Notes under the pieces: generated by a model
Database searches by the model: none
Told to the model about the DNA's origin: nothing
What the model saw: only the letters and a program-made list of their open reading frames with translations
NCBI GenBank assembly: GCA_016946835.1
Contig: JACVTC010000605.1
Coordinates: 1-15,535, forward strand
Origin: Neocallimastix lanati (nom. inval.)
Taxonomy: Eukaryota > Neocallimastigomycota > Neocallimastigomycetes > Neocallimastigales > Neocallimastigaceae
DNA: 15,535 nt
Direction: 5' to 3'
Made by a program: the position numbers and the translations under genes
Part shown: positions 1-7,678 of the stretch, piece by piece
Numbering within the stretch: the stretch's first letter is position 1
Layout: each line of letters starts with the position of its first letter

Positions 1-174
1 ATGTAATTTTATTCAAAAAAGTTGTACTATAAAATGGTTAATTATTATTTTTATTTTATTTTAGTTTAGTTTAGTTTAGTTTAATTTAGTTTAGTTTAGT
101 TTAGTTTGCTTAATTTTAGTATAAGTTATGCCTAACTGTTAGATTCGTCTGGTATCCGAATCCTGGAGGCGGAC
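1..174. other. Left flanking DNA, no gene seen
   Basis: This is AT-rich flank outside element A. It contains a TTTAG repeat and, at 142-162, a 6-bp inverted repeat (GATTCG/CGAATC) in a short GC-richer patch running up to the insertion site. I see no open frame of useful length and no convincing RNA gene. Confidence 0.6.
59..110. repeat. (TTTAG)n pentanucleotide repeat
   Basis: About ten head-to-tail TTTAG units, one of them changed to TTTAA. It reads as CTAAA on the other strand. It is a simple microsatellite and not the usual fungal telomere repeat TTAGGG. Confidence 0.85.
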
Positions 175-179
175 CATGT
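175..179. repeat. Target-site duplication of element A, left copy
   Basis: CATGT directly precedes the LTR terminal TG and is repeated exactly at 6792-6796, directly after the other LTR's terminal CA. A 5-bp duplication is the usual footprint of a Ty3/Gypsy integrase. Confidence 0.93.
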
Positions 180-1107
180 TGTAAAATAAAATAATAGCTT
201 AGGTCGGCGAGGACAGACTATAATTTATTTTACACTATTTTATTATATCAACACTATAATTAATTATTAACTAAAACACTAAAACTAAAAAACTAATTTA
301 ATTTTTTGTTTTATAAAAAAAATCCTTTATTAATATTTCTTATTTGTTGGATTTAACTATTCTAAAATCAACAATCACTTAACTGGGTACCGTAGGGTCC
401 TTTACCGGAAAGCCTACTAGCAGTTAAGATTTTAAAATAAAATTTAAAATAAAATTTGTTTTATAAAAGATAACTATTCTAATAATAGTTATAATACTAA
501 TTAATAAAATATAAAATTTATACTATCTATATTATCTATACTAAACTATACTATTCTAAACTATACTATTTTCTATACTATTTCCAACTATCGTTCAATA
601 GTTGAAAATTAACTCTTTTTATACTTTTGAAAATTAAAATTTAAATTGAATAGATTGTAATAAACTAACTAAAATATTATTATATATTTGTAATTACATT
701 TAATAATAAATTACATGAATTTTTTATGAGTTATTTTAATATAAAAACTATTTAAAACTATCTAATATTTCTAAAAATAAATAAACAAAACGGCAAGTTT
801 TTGTAAACAAACGGAAAAGGCAATTTTTCTTTGATTATTTTAATTTAACTAATTTATGACTAATTATTTTTAATTTACAAGTTTCATGACTTATTATTTT
901 TAATTTACAAAGTTTCATGATTCAAAGTGAGTAATAATGATGTAAATTCTCCAAATAATTTAGTCCATACATTTTTGAGAAAATTAATTAAATTAATAAT
1001 TTGGAATACATTTAAATTTATATTAAAAATTTGGAAAACATTTTTATCCACAATAATTTACATTACATTACATTTAAATACGTATTCAAATTATTAAATA
1101 TTTTACA
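180..1107 (-). repeat. Element A 3' LTR (928 bp)
   Basis: Direct repeat of 5863-6791, starting TGTAAAATAA and ending TTTTACA on the plus strand. Against the other copy I count five single-base indels, four of them in T runs and one in a CC doublet, and no substitutions. One missing T lies inside the self-primer match (positions 580-589 read ATTTCCAACT here, one T short). This copy would supply the transcript's poly(A) end. Confidence 0.95.
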
Positions 1108-1117
1108 TGCCCCTCTG
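1108..1117 (-). promoter_or_regulatory. Polypurine tract of element A (candidate)
   Basis: Read on the minus strand, CAGAGGGGCA directly abuts the start of the 3' LTR. It has a 7-base purine run. Plus-strand DNA synthesis in LTR retrotransposons starts from such a tract just upstream of the 3' LTR. It is short, so the call rests mainly on position. Confidence 0.6.
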
Positions 1118-1140
1118 TTTAAGTCGAGCCCCTGAGCGAC

Positions 1141-4100
1141 TTATAATCTAGAAGGAACTCTATTTGTTTTATTGAACTCTTGAACTAATTGAGGATCAGT
1201 GATTTCATCTTCAGACAACCAAGTACATTCAGTAGCTGGAAGTCCTTTCCATAACATAAAGTAAAAAGGTTTATTGTTAACAACTTTAGCGGCAACAATC
1301 TTCAAAGGTTCCTTTCCTTCAGTATCAGTAGCGATCGAAGTAATTCGAGTAATAGTACTTGTACTTGATTCATCAAATTCTCTTTCATTGTAAGGTTCTA
1401 GGTTTGAAATATGGAAAACATTATGACATTTAATAGTATCAGGCAATTCTAATTTATAAGAAACAGGGCCTGTTTTTTCAATAATTTTAAAAGGACCGAG
1501 TTTTCTGTTAGTCAATTTAGAAGGACCTTTTGGAAGTAAGTCTGGACGCTTTAACCAAACTTTATCACCTACTTTTAATTTTGGTCCTACAATTCTTAAG
1601 TGATCTGCATATCTCTTATATCTTTCCTTAGCTTTTTCTAAATTTTTCTTGAGGAATTGCATGTTTTTCCTTATTTGTTCAACATGGTCAATGGTACTTG
1701 TTCTTCTGCTAACAGCAGGTATAACTGGATTGAATTTTGGATTAAAACCATAATTTGAGAAGAATGGTGTCTGATTAGTCGATTGTTGTAATGTGTTATT
1801 ATATGCGAATTCAGCATAAGGAAGAATGTCCATCCAGTTATTTTTTCTTTTGTTAATATAGCACCTTAAAAATTGTTCTAATATACCATTAACTCGTTCA
1901 GTTTGACCATCTGTTTGAGGGTGATGTGCTGTTGACAAATTTTGACGAATATCTAATAGACTGCATAATCGTGTCCAAAATTCCGAGGTAAATTGAGAAC
2001 CCCTATCCGAAACAATATCATCTGGAAGGCCGTGTAAGCGAAAGATTTCACGAAAGAAAACATCTGCAGCGATAACAGCGGTAGGAAGGTTTCTAAATGG
2101 GATAAAATGAGCCATTTTAGTTAATCTGTCTACTATAACCATAATTACTGATTTGTCTCTCGATTTAGGTAAATCAGTGATGAAATCCATTGAAACTGAG
2201 GACCATGGTCTTTTTGGAGTAGGAAGAGGTTGAAGTAATCCATAAGGACGGTGGCGATCATCTTTTACTTGAGCACATGTTTTGCATGATGCGATATACT
2301 TAACAATATCGGAAGTCATCTTAAACCAAACAAAATTTCTACTTATAATTTCTTTGGTTTTGAGAATACCAAAATGACCTTGAACTGGATTATCATGATG
2401 AATAGCAATGATAATATTTCTCATCTTCTTTGGAACGAAAATTAAACCCTTATATAATAATAAACCTTCTTCGTCAATAGTAAAGTCTTTCATTTTATTT
2501 TTATATTTATTATTAGAAGTAGATTCTCCTTTTTTGATCTTGATTAATTCTTGTATGACTTCATCATCTTTAATTTCTTTTATCAATTCATCTTTTAAGT
2601 TCCCTTGAATTGCAACTAAACATAAATCTTCTGTAGCTTCTTGTATTGTAAGACAAGCTGAAGTTTCTTTTTCATCATCTATTTCTTGATTTTCATAATC
2701 TGGTCTTCTCGAAAAAGCATCTGGTTTTCCACCTTCTTTTCCTGGTCTATATTGTATTTTGTAATCAAATCGAGATAAGAATAAGTTCCATCTTATTTGA
2801 CGTTGAGATAACAACTCAGGTTTACGTGGAAAAGTTAAATTTTTATGATCGGTATAAATTGTAAATTGATGCTTAGCCCCTTCTAAGTAATGTCTCCATT
2901 CTTGTAACGCACACTTGACAGCTAATAATTCCTTGTCATATATTGGATAATTCTTTTCAGATTTTGTTAAACCTCTTGAATAATAACAAATTGGATGTAA
3001 TGCGTTTGTATATTTTTGTCTTTGAGATAACACAGCACCGATTGCAAAATTACTTGCATCTGTCTCTACTATAAACGGTAAATCCGGATCTGCATGAACA
3101 AGTATTGGCTCTTTTGTAAAGAGTTTCTTTAAAGTTTCGAATGCGGCAGAACATTCCTCAGTCCATTCATATTTAACATCTTTTCTTGTTAAGTTGTGTA
3201 ACGGCTTAGCAATTTTAGCAAAGTTTGGGATGAATCTTCGGTAGTAGTTGCATAAACCTATAAATGATTGTACTTCTTTGACTGTAGTTGGTATTGGCCA
3301 TTCTAAGATAGACTTAACTTTATCCGGATCCATGGAAATTCCTTGATTGGATATTACGTGCCCCAAGAATGTTGTTTTCTGGACTTCAAATTCACACTTA
3401 CTTAATTTTGCATAAAGACCACTTTCTTGTAATTTCTTAAGTATTTTCTTAACATGTGTACGGTGTTCTTCTAATGTCTCAGAATAAATAAGTATATCAT
3501 CGATATAGGCAAAAGCAAATTCATCTAAGTATTCTCCTAAAACGTCATTAATAAAGTGTTGGAAAGTTGCAGGTGCATTCTTCAAACCAAATGGCATAAC
3601 AAGATATTCGAAATGACCATATCTTGTTCGAAATGCTGTTTTATATTCATCACCTTCACGTATTCTTACCAGGTTATAAGCTGATTTTAAATCTAACTTA
3701 GTAAAATACTTAGCTTCTCTCAATCTGTCAAAAAGCTCGGTGATTAAAGGGAGTGGATAGGAGTCCCTTATAGTATTTTCATTAAGTCTTCGATAATCGA
3801 CACAAAGTCTTAAACTTCCATCCTTTTTTCTAACGAATAAAATTGGAGCACCAGCAGGAGATGTTGAAGGTCTAATGAAGCCTTTTTCTAAATTTTCTTT
3901 GATATATTCTTTTAAAGCTTCACGTTCTTCTTCCGTTAATGGATATAATGGTCCATAAAATAAGTCTACATCATCCTTTAATCTAATTTTACAGTCGTAT
4001 GGACGATGTGGTGGTAATTCGTTACACTCTTGTTCATCAAACACATTTTTAAATTTCTCATATTGTTTTGGTATTCTTTCCAAACTTTTATTTTCTTTAA

Positions 4101-5709
4101 CACTTTCATTATTATAATCACATTTAATAACACTTTTATCTTTATTTTCATTTTTTAAAACATAACAGCAAGCATAATTTTCAAATTTTCCTTTATTTAA
4201 TTCTTTTCTTTTAATACATTTTTCTTTTTTAACTAAGGCTTTTTTCATAATAGCCTTTATATTACGTGATTTTTTACTACATAATTTATTTTTATTATCG
4301 ACTAATTTTTTAACATCATTATTATCTAAACTATCTAATACATTATTATAATTATTAATAATTTCTCTAGCTAATTGTATCTTACTTCGGCGGATTTCAT
4401 CTTTTTTCTTCTTTTCTTCAGTTGTTCTTCTCATAATATCTTCAGCGGTGGCACAACAATTTCTCTTGCAGTATTGGGAACTGAATCTGATATTACCTTT
4501 ATCAAATTCAATTGTTGGGCAATGCTTCTTCAACCATGGATTTCCTAAAATAACCGAAATTCCTTTTGGTAAACTATAAATGTAAAATTGAATGGTTTCG
4601 ATATGTTGACCCATGACCATAGTTAATGGAATGGTTTCATAACGAATTGTTCCATTTCCGTTAAATCCGATAACGTTTTTCTCATGGCGGATTCGTTGTA
4701 CTGGGATCTGGTATTTATCGGCGGTAGCTCTATCCATAATATTAAGATCTGAGCCAGTATCTAGAATTGCGGACATAATAAAACCATTTTTGTACTTAAA
4801 AACAACATTGTAAGTGTGAGCTAAACTTTTCTCGCTCAATTTAATCTGTAAGATCTTTTCTCTTCTTCTAATTTTGTCCTGTTGCTTGGGACAGTTTTCC
4901 TTTAAGTGGCTTGTGCTCTTACATATAAAACACTTCTTCGGTTTGTTTGACCTCTTTGGTGAAGAATCCCTGTAATTTTGGCTACTTCGGTAATTGTTTT
5001 GGTAACGACTTGATCCTAAATCCCTACGAAAAGGTCTAATTCTTCTTTGATCTATATCCATTGGGTCATTTCCGTTAACACGACGATCTTCTTCAGCATT
5101 AGCAGCTACAACATTAATTAGTTCATTAATTCTTCTAATTCTAGGATAAATTAGTTTGGTTCTTTCTTTTTCTCTTGTTGGTAAACCCTCAATGAAAAAA
5201 TGGATTTTAGCTTCGTCATTAAATGATGAATCTCTGGCTATTTTCTCGAACTGATTGCAGTATTCGGCTATTGTTCTAAATTGTTGGCTACGTATCTTGG
5301 TAAGTCGACTGTTCGCGACATCTGAACTCGCACAGGATTTGTAACGTTGTTGCAAAGCGTCAATAAAATTCTCGTAATTTTCCAATAGTGGACTTTCTTC
5401 TTTAACTAGATCAGCAAACCATTCAGCAGCGTTTCCCTCCAAATAACTACTTATGATATCAATCTTGAATTCGTCATCAGCAGCAGCTTCTTCGTCTAAA
5501 TTGTACTTAAAATATCGGTTGATTTGACCAAGGAAGGCTGGTAGTTCGTTTCTTCTTCCGGAGAATGCTTTTGGTTTCGGAATGAGGCGTGCCCTGGTAT
5601 TGACGTTATTACCAACCTCATTTTCTATTTCCATGGAGCTGGCTTCAGAGGCTGCGTCAAAGTCTCCCCTAGCTCCTGGATGTTGATTGTTGATATTTAT
5701 GTAATTCAT
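1141..5709 (-). CDS. Gag-Pol polyprotein with chromodomain (single ORF)
   Basis: A 1522-residue polyprotein supplying the capsid and all enzymes of element A. Domains in order: Gag (about 40-220), a CX2CX4HX4C zinc knuckle (260-273), retropepsin with DTGS (Asp 317), reverse transcriptase with YIDD (735-738), RNase H (first Asp 884), integrase with an H2C2 finger (His 1104 to the CKTC cysteines at 1142 on) and DDE residues D1175, D1235, E1271 (D-X35-E), a GPF module, and a chromodomain (about 1467-1515) around LWKG. The frame stays open 19 codons further upstream, but only from a GTG. The first ATG, at 5707-5709, has A at -3 and is the likely start. No stop or frameshift interrupts it. It ends 33 bp before the 3' LTR. 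Gag and Pol are fused in frame, so no recoding is needed; Tf1 works this way. Confidence 0.95.
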   Translation of the reverse strand: MNYININNQHPGARGDFDAASEASSMEIENEVGNNVNTRARLIPKPKAFSGRRNELPAFLGQINRYFKYNLDEEAAADDEFKIDIISSYLEGNAAEWFADLVKEESPLLENYENFIDALQQRYKSCASSDVANSRLTKIRSQQFRTIAEYCNQFEKIARDSSFNDEAKIHFFIEGLPTREKERTKLIYPRIRRINELINVVAANAEEDRRVNGNDPMDIDQRRIRPFRRDLGSSRYQNNYRSSQNYRDSSPKRSNKPKKCFICKSTSHLKENCPKQQDKIRRREKILQIKLSEKSLAHTYNVVFKYKNGFIMSAILDTGSDLNIMDRATADKYQIPVQRIRHEKNVIGFNGNGTIRYETIPLTMVMGQHIETIQFYIYSLPKGISVILGNPWLKKHCPTIEFDKGNIRFSSQYCKRNCCATAEDIMRRTTEEKKKKDEIRRSKIQLAREIINNYNNVLDSLDNNDVKKLVDNKNKLCSKKSRNIKAIMKKALVKKEKCIKRKELNKGKFENYACCYVLKNENKDKSVIKCDYNNESVKENKSLERIPKQYEKFKNVFDEQECNELPPHRPYDCKIRLKDDVDLFYGPLYPLTEEEREALKEYIKENLEKGFIRPSTSPAGAPILFVRKKDGSLRLCVDYRRLNENTIRDSYPLPLITELFDRLREAKYFTKLDLKSAYNLVRIREGDEYKTAFRTRYGHFEYLVMPFGLKNAPATFQHFINDVLGEYLDEFAFAYIDDILIYSETLEEHRTHVKKILKKLQESGLYAKLSKCEFEVQKTTFLGHVISNQGISMDPDKVKSILEWPIPTTVKEVQSFIGLCNYYRRFIPNFAKIAKPLHNLTRKDVKYEWTEECSAAFETLKKLFTKEPILVHADPDLPFIVETDASNFAIGAVLSQRQKYTNALHPICYYSRGLTKSEKNYPIYDKELLAVKCALQEWRHYLEGAKHQFTIYTDHKNLTFPRKPELLSQRQIRWNLFLSRFDYKIQYRPGKEGGKPDAFSRRPDYENQEIDDEKETSACLTIQEATEDLCLVAIQGNLKDELIKEIKDDEVIQELIKIKKGESTSNNKYKNKMKDFTIDEEGLLLYKGLIFVPKKMRNIIIAIHHDNPVQGHFGILKTKEIISRNFVWFKMTSDIVKYIASCKTCAQVKDDRHRPYGLLQPLPTPKRPWSSVSMDFITDLPKSRDKSVIMVIVDRLTKMAHFIPFRNLPTAVIAADVFFREIFRLHGLPDDIVSDRGSQFTSEFWTRLCSLLDIRQNLSTAHHPQTDGQTERVNGILEQFLRCYINKRKNNWMDILPYAEFAYNNTLQQSTNQTPFFSNYGFNPKFNPVIPAVSRRTSTIDHVEQIRKNMQFLKKNLEKAKERYKRYADHLRIVGPKLKVGDKVWLKRPDLLPKGPSKLTNRKLGPFKIIEKTGPVSYKLELPDTIKCHNVFHISNLEPYNEREFDESSTSTITRITSIATDTEGKEPLKIVAAKVVNNKPFYFMLWKGLPATECTWLSEDEITDPQLVQEFNKTNRVPSRL

Positions 5710-5851
5710 CTTATTATTATTATTTATTAAACTATAAATTAAACTATAAAGTATTACTAAATCCACTTTTTAATTATTTTTTCAAAAAAAAAAAAAAATT
5801 TATACTATTACTAGTCTATCCTACACAAAGGTAAACTATACTAATCTAAGG
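5710..5851 (-). other. Short leader between primer site and start codon of element A
   Basis: Untranslated internal leader of about 140 nt. It carries an A/T homopolymer near 5786-5800 and no in-frame upstream ATG. Nothing else is recognisable. Confidence 0.6.
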
Positions 5852-5862
5852 AGTTGGAAAAT
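5852..5862 (-). promoter_or_regulatory. Self-primer binding site of element A
   Basis: Immediately after the 5' LTR the minus strand reads ATTTTCCAACT. It has no TGG, so it does not match a tRNA 3' CCA end. Its exact reverse complement, AGTTGGAAAAT, occurs on the minus strand at 6274-6264 in the 5' LTR, about 34 nt downstream of a TATA box, where the transcript should begin. Tf1 of fission yeast primes reverse transcription by folding back the first 11 nt of its mRNA onto an 11-nt site at this place. Here too the match is exactly 11 nt and breaks at the 12th base. Confidence 0.8.
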
Positions 5863-6061
5863 TGTAAAATAAAATAATAGCTTAGGTCGGCGAGGACAGA
5901 CTATAATTTATTTTACACTATTTTATTATATCAACACTATAATTAATTATTAACTAAAACACTAAAACTAAAAAACTAATTTAATTTTTTGTTTTATAAA
6001 AAAAATCCTTTTATTAATATTTCTTATTTGTTGGATTTAACTATTCTAAAATCAACAATCA

Positions 6062-6112
6062 CTTAACTGGGTACCGTAGGGTCCTTTACCGGAAAGCCTA
6101 CTAGCAGTTAAG
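6062..6112 (-). other. Nested stem-loop in R/U5 of element A
   Basis: An 8-bp perfect inverted repeat (CTTAACTG 6062-6069, CAGTTAAG 6105-6112) encloses a 5-bp repeat (GTAGG 6076-6080, CCTAC 6097-6101) and a 4-bp CTTT/AAAG stem (6084-6087, 6093-6096). The same structure is at 378-428 in the other LTR. It is a GC-rich island in an AT-rich LTR and lies in the transcribed part, so an RNA role is likely but unproven. Confidence 0.55.
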
Positions 6113-6263
6113 ATTTTAAAATAAAATTTAAAATAAAATTTGTTTTATAAAAGATAACTATTCTAATAATAGTTATAATACTAATTAATAAAATATAAAA
6201 TTTATACTATCTATATTATCTATACTAAACTATACTATTCTAAACTATACTATTTTCTATACT

Positions 6264-6274
6264 ATTTTCCAACT
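6264..6274 (-). promoter_or_regulatory. Predicted mRNA 5' end / self-primer of element A
   Basis: Minus-strand AGTTGGAAAAT is perfectly complementary to the primer-binding site at 5852-5862. It also overlaps one arm of a 7-bp inverted repeat (CAACTAT 6270-6276, ATAGTTG 6283-6289). If transcription starts at 6274, the outer arm at 6283-6289 is left out of the mRNA and the primer stays single-stranded. Confidence 0.7.
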
Positions 6275-6300
6275 ATCGTTCAATAGTTGAAAATTAACTC

Positions 6301-6308
6301 TTTTTATA
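6301..6308 (-). promoter_or_regulatory. TATA box of element A
   Basis: TATAAAAA on the minus strand, about 34 nt upstream of the predicted start at 6274. TATA-like words are common in AT-rich DNA; the support here is the spacing to the self-primer. Confidence 0.55.
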
Positions 6309-6791
6309 CTTTTTGAAAATTAAAATTTAAATTGAATAGATTGTAATAAACTAACTAAAATATTATTATATATTTGTAATTACATTTAATAATAAATTAC
6401 ATGAATTTTTATGAGTTATTTTAATATAAAAACTATTTAAAACTATCTAATATTTCTAAAAATAAATAAACAAAACGGCAAGTTTTTGTAAACAAACGGA
6501 AAAGGCAATTTTTCTTTGATTATTTTAATTTAACTAATTTATGACTAATTATTTTTAATTTACAAGTTTCATGACTTATTATTTTTAATTTACAAAGTTT
6601 CATGATTCAAAGTGAGTAATAATGATGTAAATTCTCCAAATAATTTAGTCATACATTTTTGAGAAAATTAATTAAATTAATAATTTGGAATACATTTAAA
6701 TTTATATTAAAAATTTGGAAAACATTTTTATCCACAATAATTTACATTACATTACATTTAAATACGTATTCAAATTATTAAATATTTTACA

Positions 6792-6796
6792 CATGT
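6792..6796. repeat. Target-site duplication of element A, right copy
   Basis: CATGT, identical to 175-179. Only 14 bp (6797-6810) separate it from the LTR of element B. Confidence 0.93.
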
Positions 6797-6810
6797 AACG
6801 AAATCTTAAG

Positions 6811-7106
6811 TGTTAAGGTTTTAGAGAATTAAATAAAAATAAAGTAAGGAAACACAAATTTTATTTATTTATTTATTATTTTTATTTATTTTATTAATTT
6901 TACTTGATGATATTTAAAAATTAGTAGCAAAATTTACAACTATTTATACTTTTTTCAAGGCATAAAAGTTGTTCTTGCCACTAAATTACATTTTATTTAT
7001 TTTTTTTTTTTATAAAAACTATTAAATTTAAATTGATTTTTATAATTAATTATATAAAATTTAATTATAACAATATAAATAAAATACATTTATAATATTA
7101 ATAAAA

Positions 7107-7163
<57 letters not shown>

Positions 7164-7660
7164 TTATTTATTTAAAAATATCTAAAATATTACTAATAAG
7201 AATTTATTTAATTGGCTATAATTTTTATTACAATCTGTTAAAATATTCAAATAAAAATAAAAATACTATTCTAATATAAAGGTTTTTAATAAAATAAAAT
7301 ATTTTTCAATATAAAATAAAACATTTCGATATAAAATTTTATAATAAAAAGTTAAAATATAATATATAAATTTTTAATTATCAATATATAAAAATATTAT
7401 TAATATAAATTTTCATTATTAATATAAAAAAAAATAAGATTTATTATTAATATTGCTAATATAAGTTTTAAATATATAAAAATATTACTTTTAATATAAG
7501 ATTTAATATAAAAATATAAAGTTTAATATAATTTTTGATTTAATTTTTGATCTTTGGATTTAAAAATTTATTAAAGTACAAAAATAATAATGTACACATA
7601 ATGTATTAGAAATAAATCGTAGATTTAATTAAGAATGCATTATTTAGTACATTCTTATCA
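6811..7660 (-). repeat. Element B 3' LTR (850 bp)
   Basis: Direct repeat of 14063-14906, from TGTTAAGG to CTTATCA. Differences seen: poly(T) of 53 against 48, one T fewer in an ATTT run of the other copy, and compensating one-base changes in two T runs near 7521-7537. I saw no substitutions. Confidence 0.94.
7109..7161. repeat. 53-bp poly(T) tract inside LTR B
   Basis: An uninterrupted run of 53 T, matched by 48 T in the other LTR. Read in the element's sense it is poly(A) about 160 bp upstream of the TATA box. Such poly(dA:dT) tracts exclude nucleosomes and often mark fungal promoters. The exact length is the least reliable base count in the window. Confidence 0.8.
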
Positions 7661-7672
7661 AGATGCCCCGAC
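7661..7672 (-). promoter_or_regulatory. Polypurine tract of element B (weak candidate)
   Basis: Minus-strand GTCGGGGCATCT directly precedes the 3' LTR. Only four purines are contiguous, so the call rests on position and on its likeness to the GGGGCA at the same place in element A. Confidence 0.35.
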
Positions 7673-7678
7673 GAAGAC

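Larger units (their letters stand above)
180..6791 (-). mobile_element. Element A: intact Ty3/Gypsy chromovirus, Tf1/sushi-like
   Basis: A full-length 6.6-kb LTR retrotransposon. It has two LTRs with TG...CA ends, a perfect 5-bp target duplication, one uninterrupted Gag-Pol frame on the minus strand with a C-terminal chromodomain, and a primer-binding site touching the 5' LTR. The single ORF, chromodomain and self-complementary primer site together are known features of the Tf1/sushi group of chromoviruses. The two LTRs differ only by five single-base indels, so the insertion is very recent. Everything needed for autonomous movement appears to be present; actual activity is inference. Confidence 0.96.
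5863..6791 (-). repeat. Element A 5' LTR (929 bp), holds the promoter
   Basis: Direct repeat of 180-1107, ending in TG/CA and followed by the second CATGT. On the minus strand it reads U3 (6791 to about 6275), predicted transcript start near 6274, then R-U5 down to 5863, giving a transcript leader of about 410 nt inside the LTR. It is very AT-rich except for two GC-richer patches, at about 5880-5900 and 6062-6112. Confidence 0.95.

Noticed and set aside
59-110. TTTAG array as a telomere or internal telomere-like repeat
   Set aside because: The unit is a pentamer with one G and lies in a flank; no TTAGGG or known telomere variant is present.
121-175. Possible tRNA relic in the GC-richer left flank
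   Set aside because: A GGTATCCGAATCC segment recalls a B box but has extra bases, and no A box lies at the right distance.
2408-2608. Plus-strand open frame of 66 codons
   Set aside because: It lies opposite the integrase/RNase H linker of element A and has only hydrophobic low-complexity content. It is a shadow of the real minus-strand gene.
5710-5766. Upstream extension of the Gag-Pol frame of element A to a GTG
   Set aside because: A eukaryotic mRNA would use the ATG at 5707-5709, which has A at -3; the extra residues are low-complexity.
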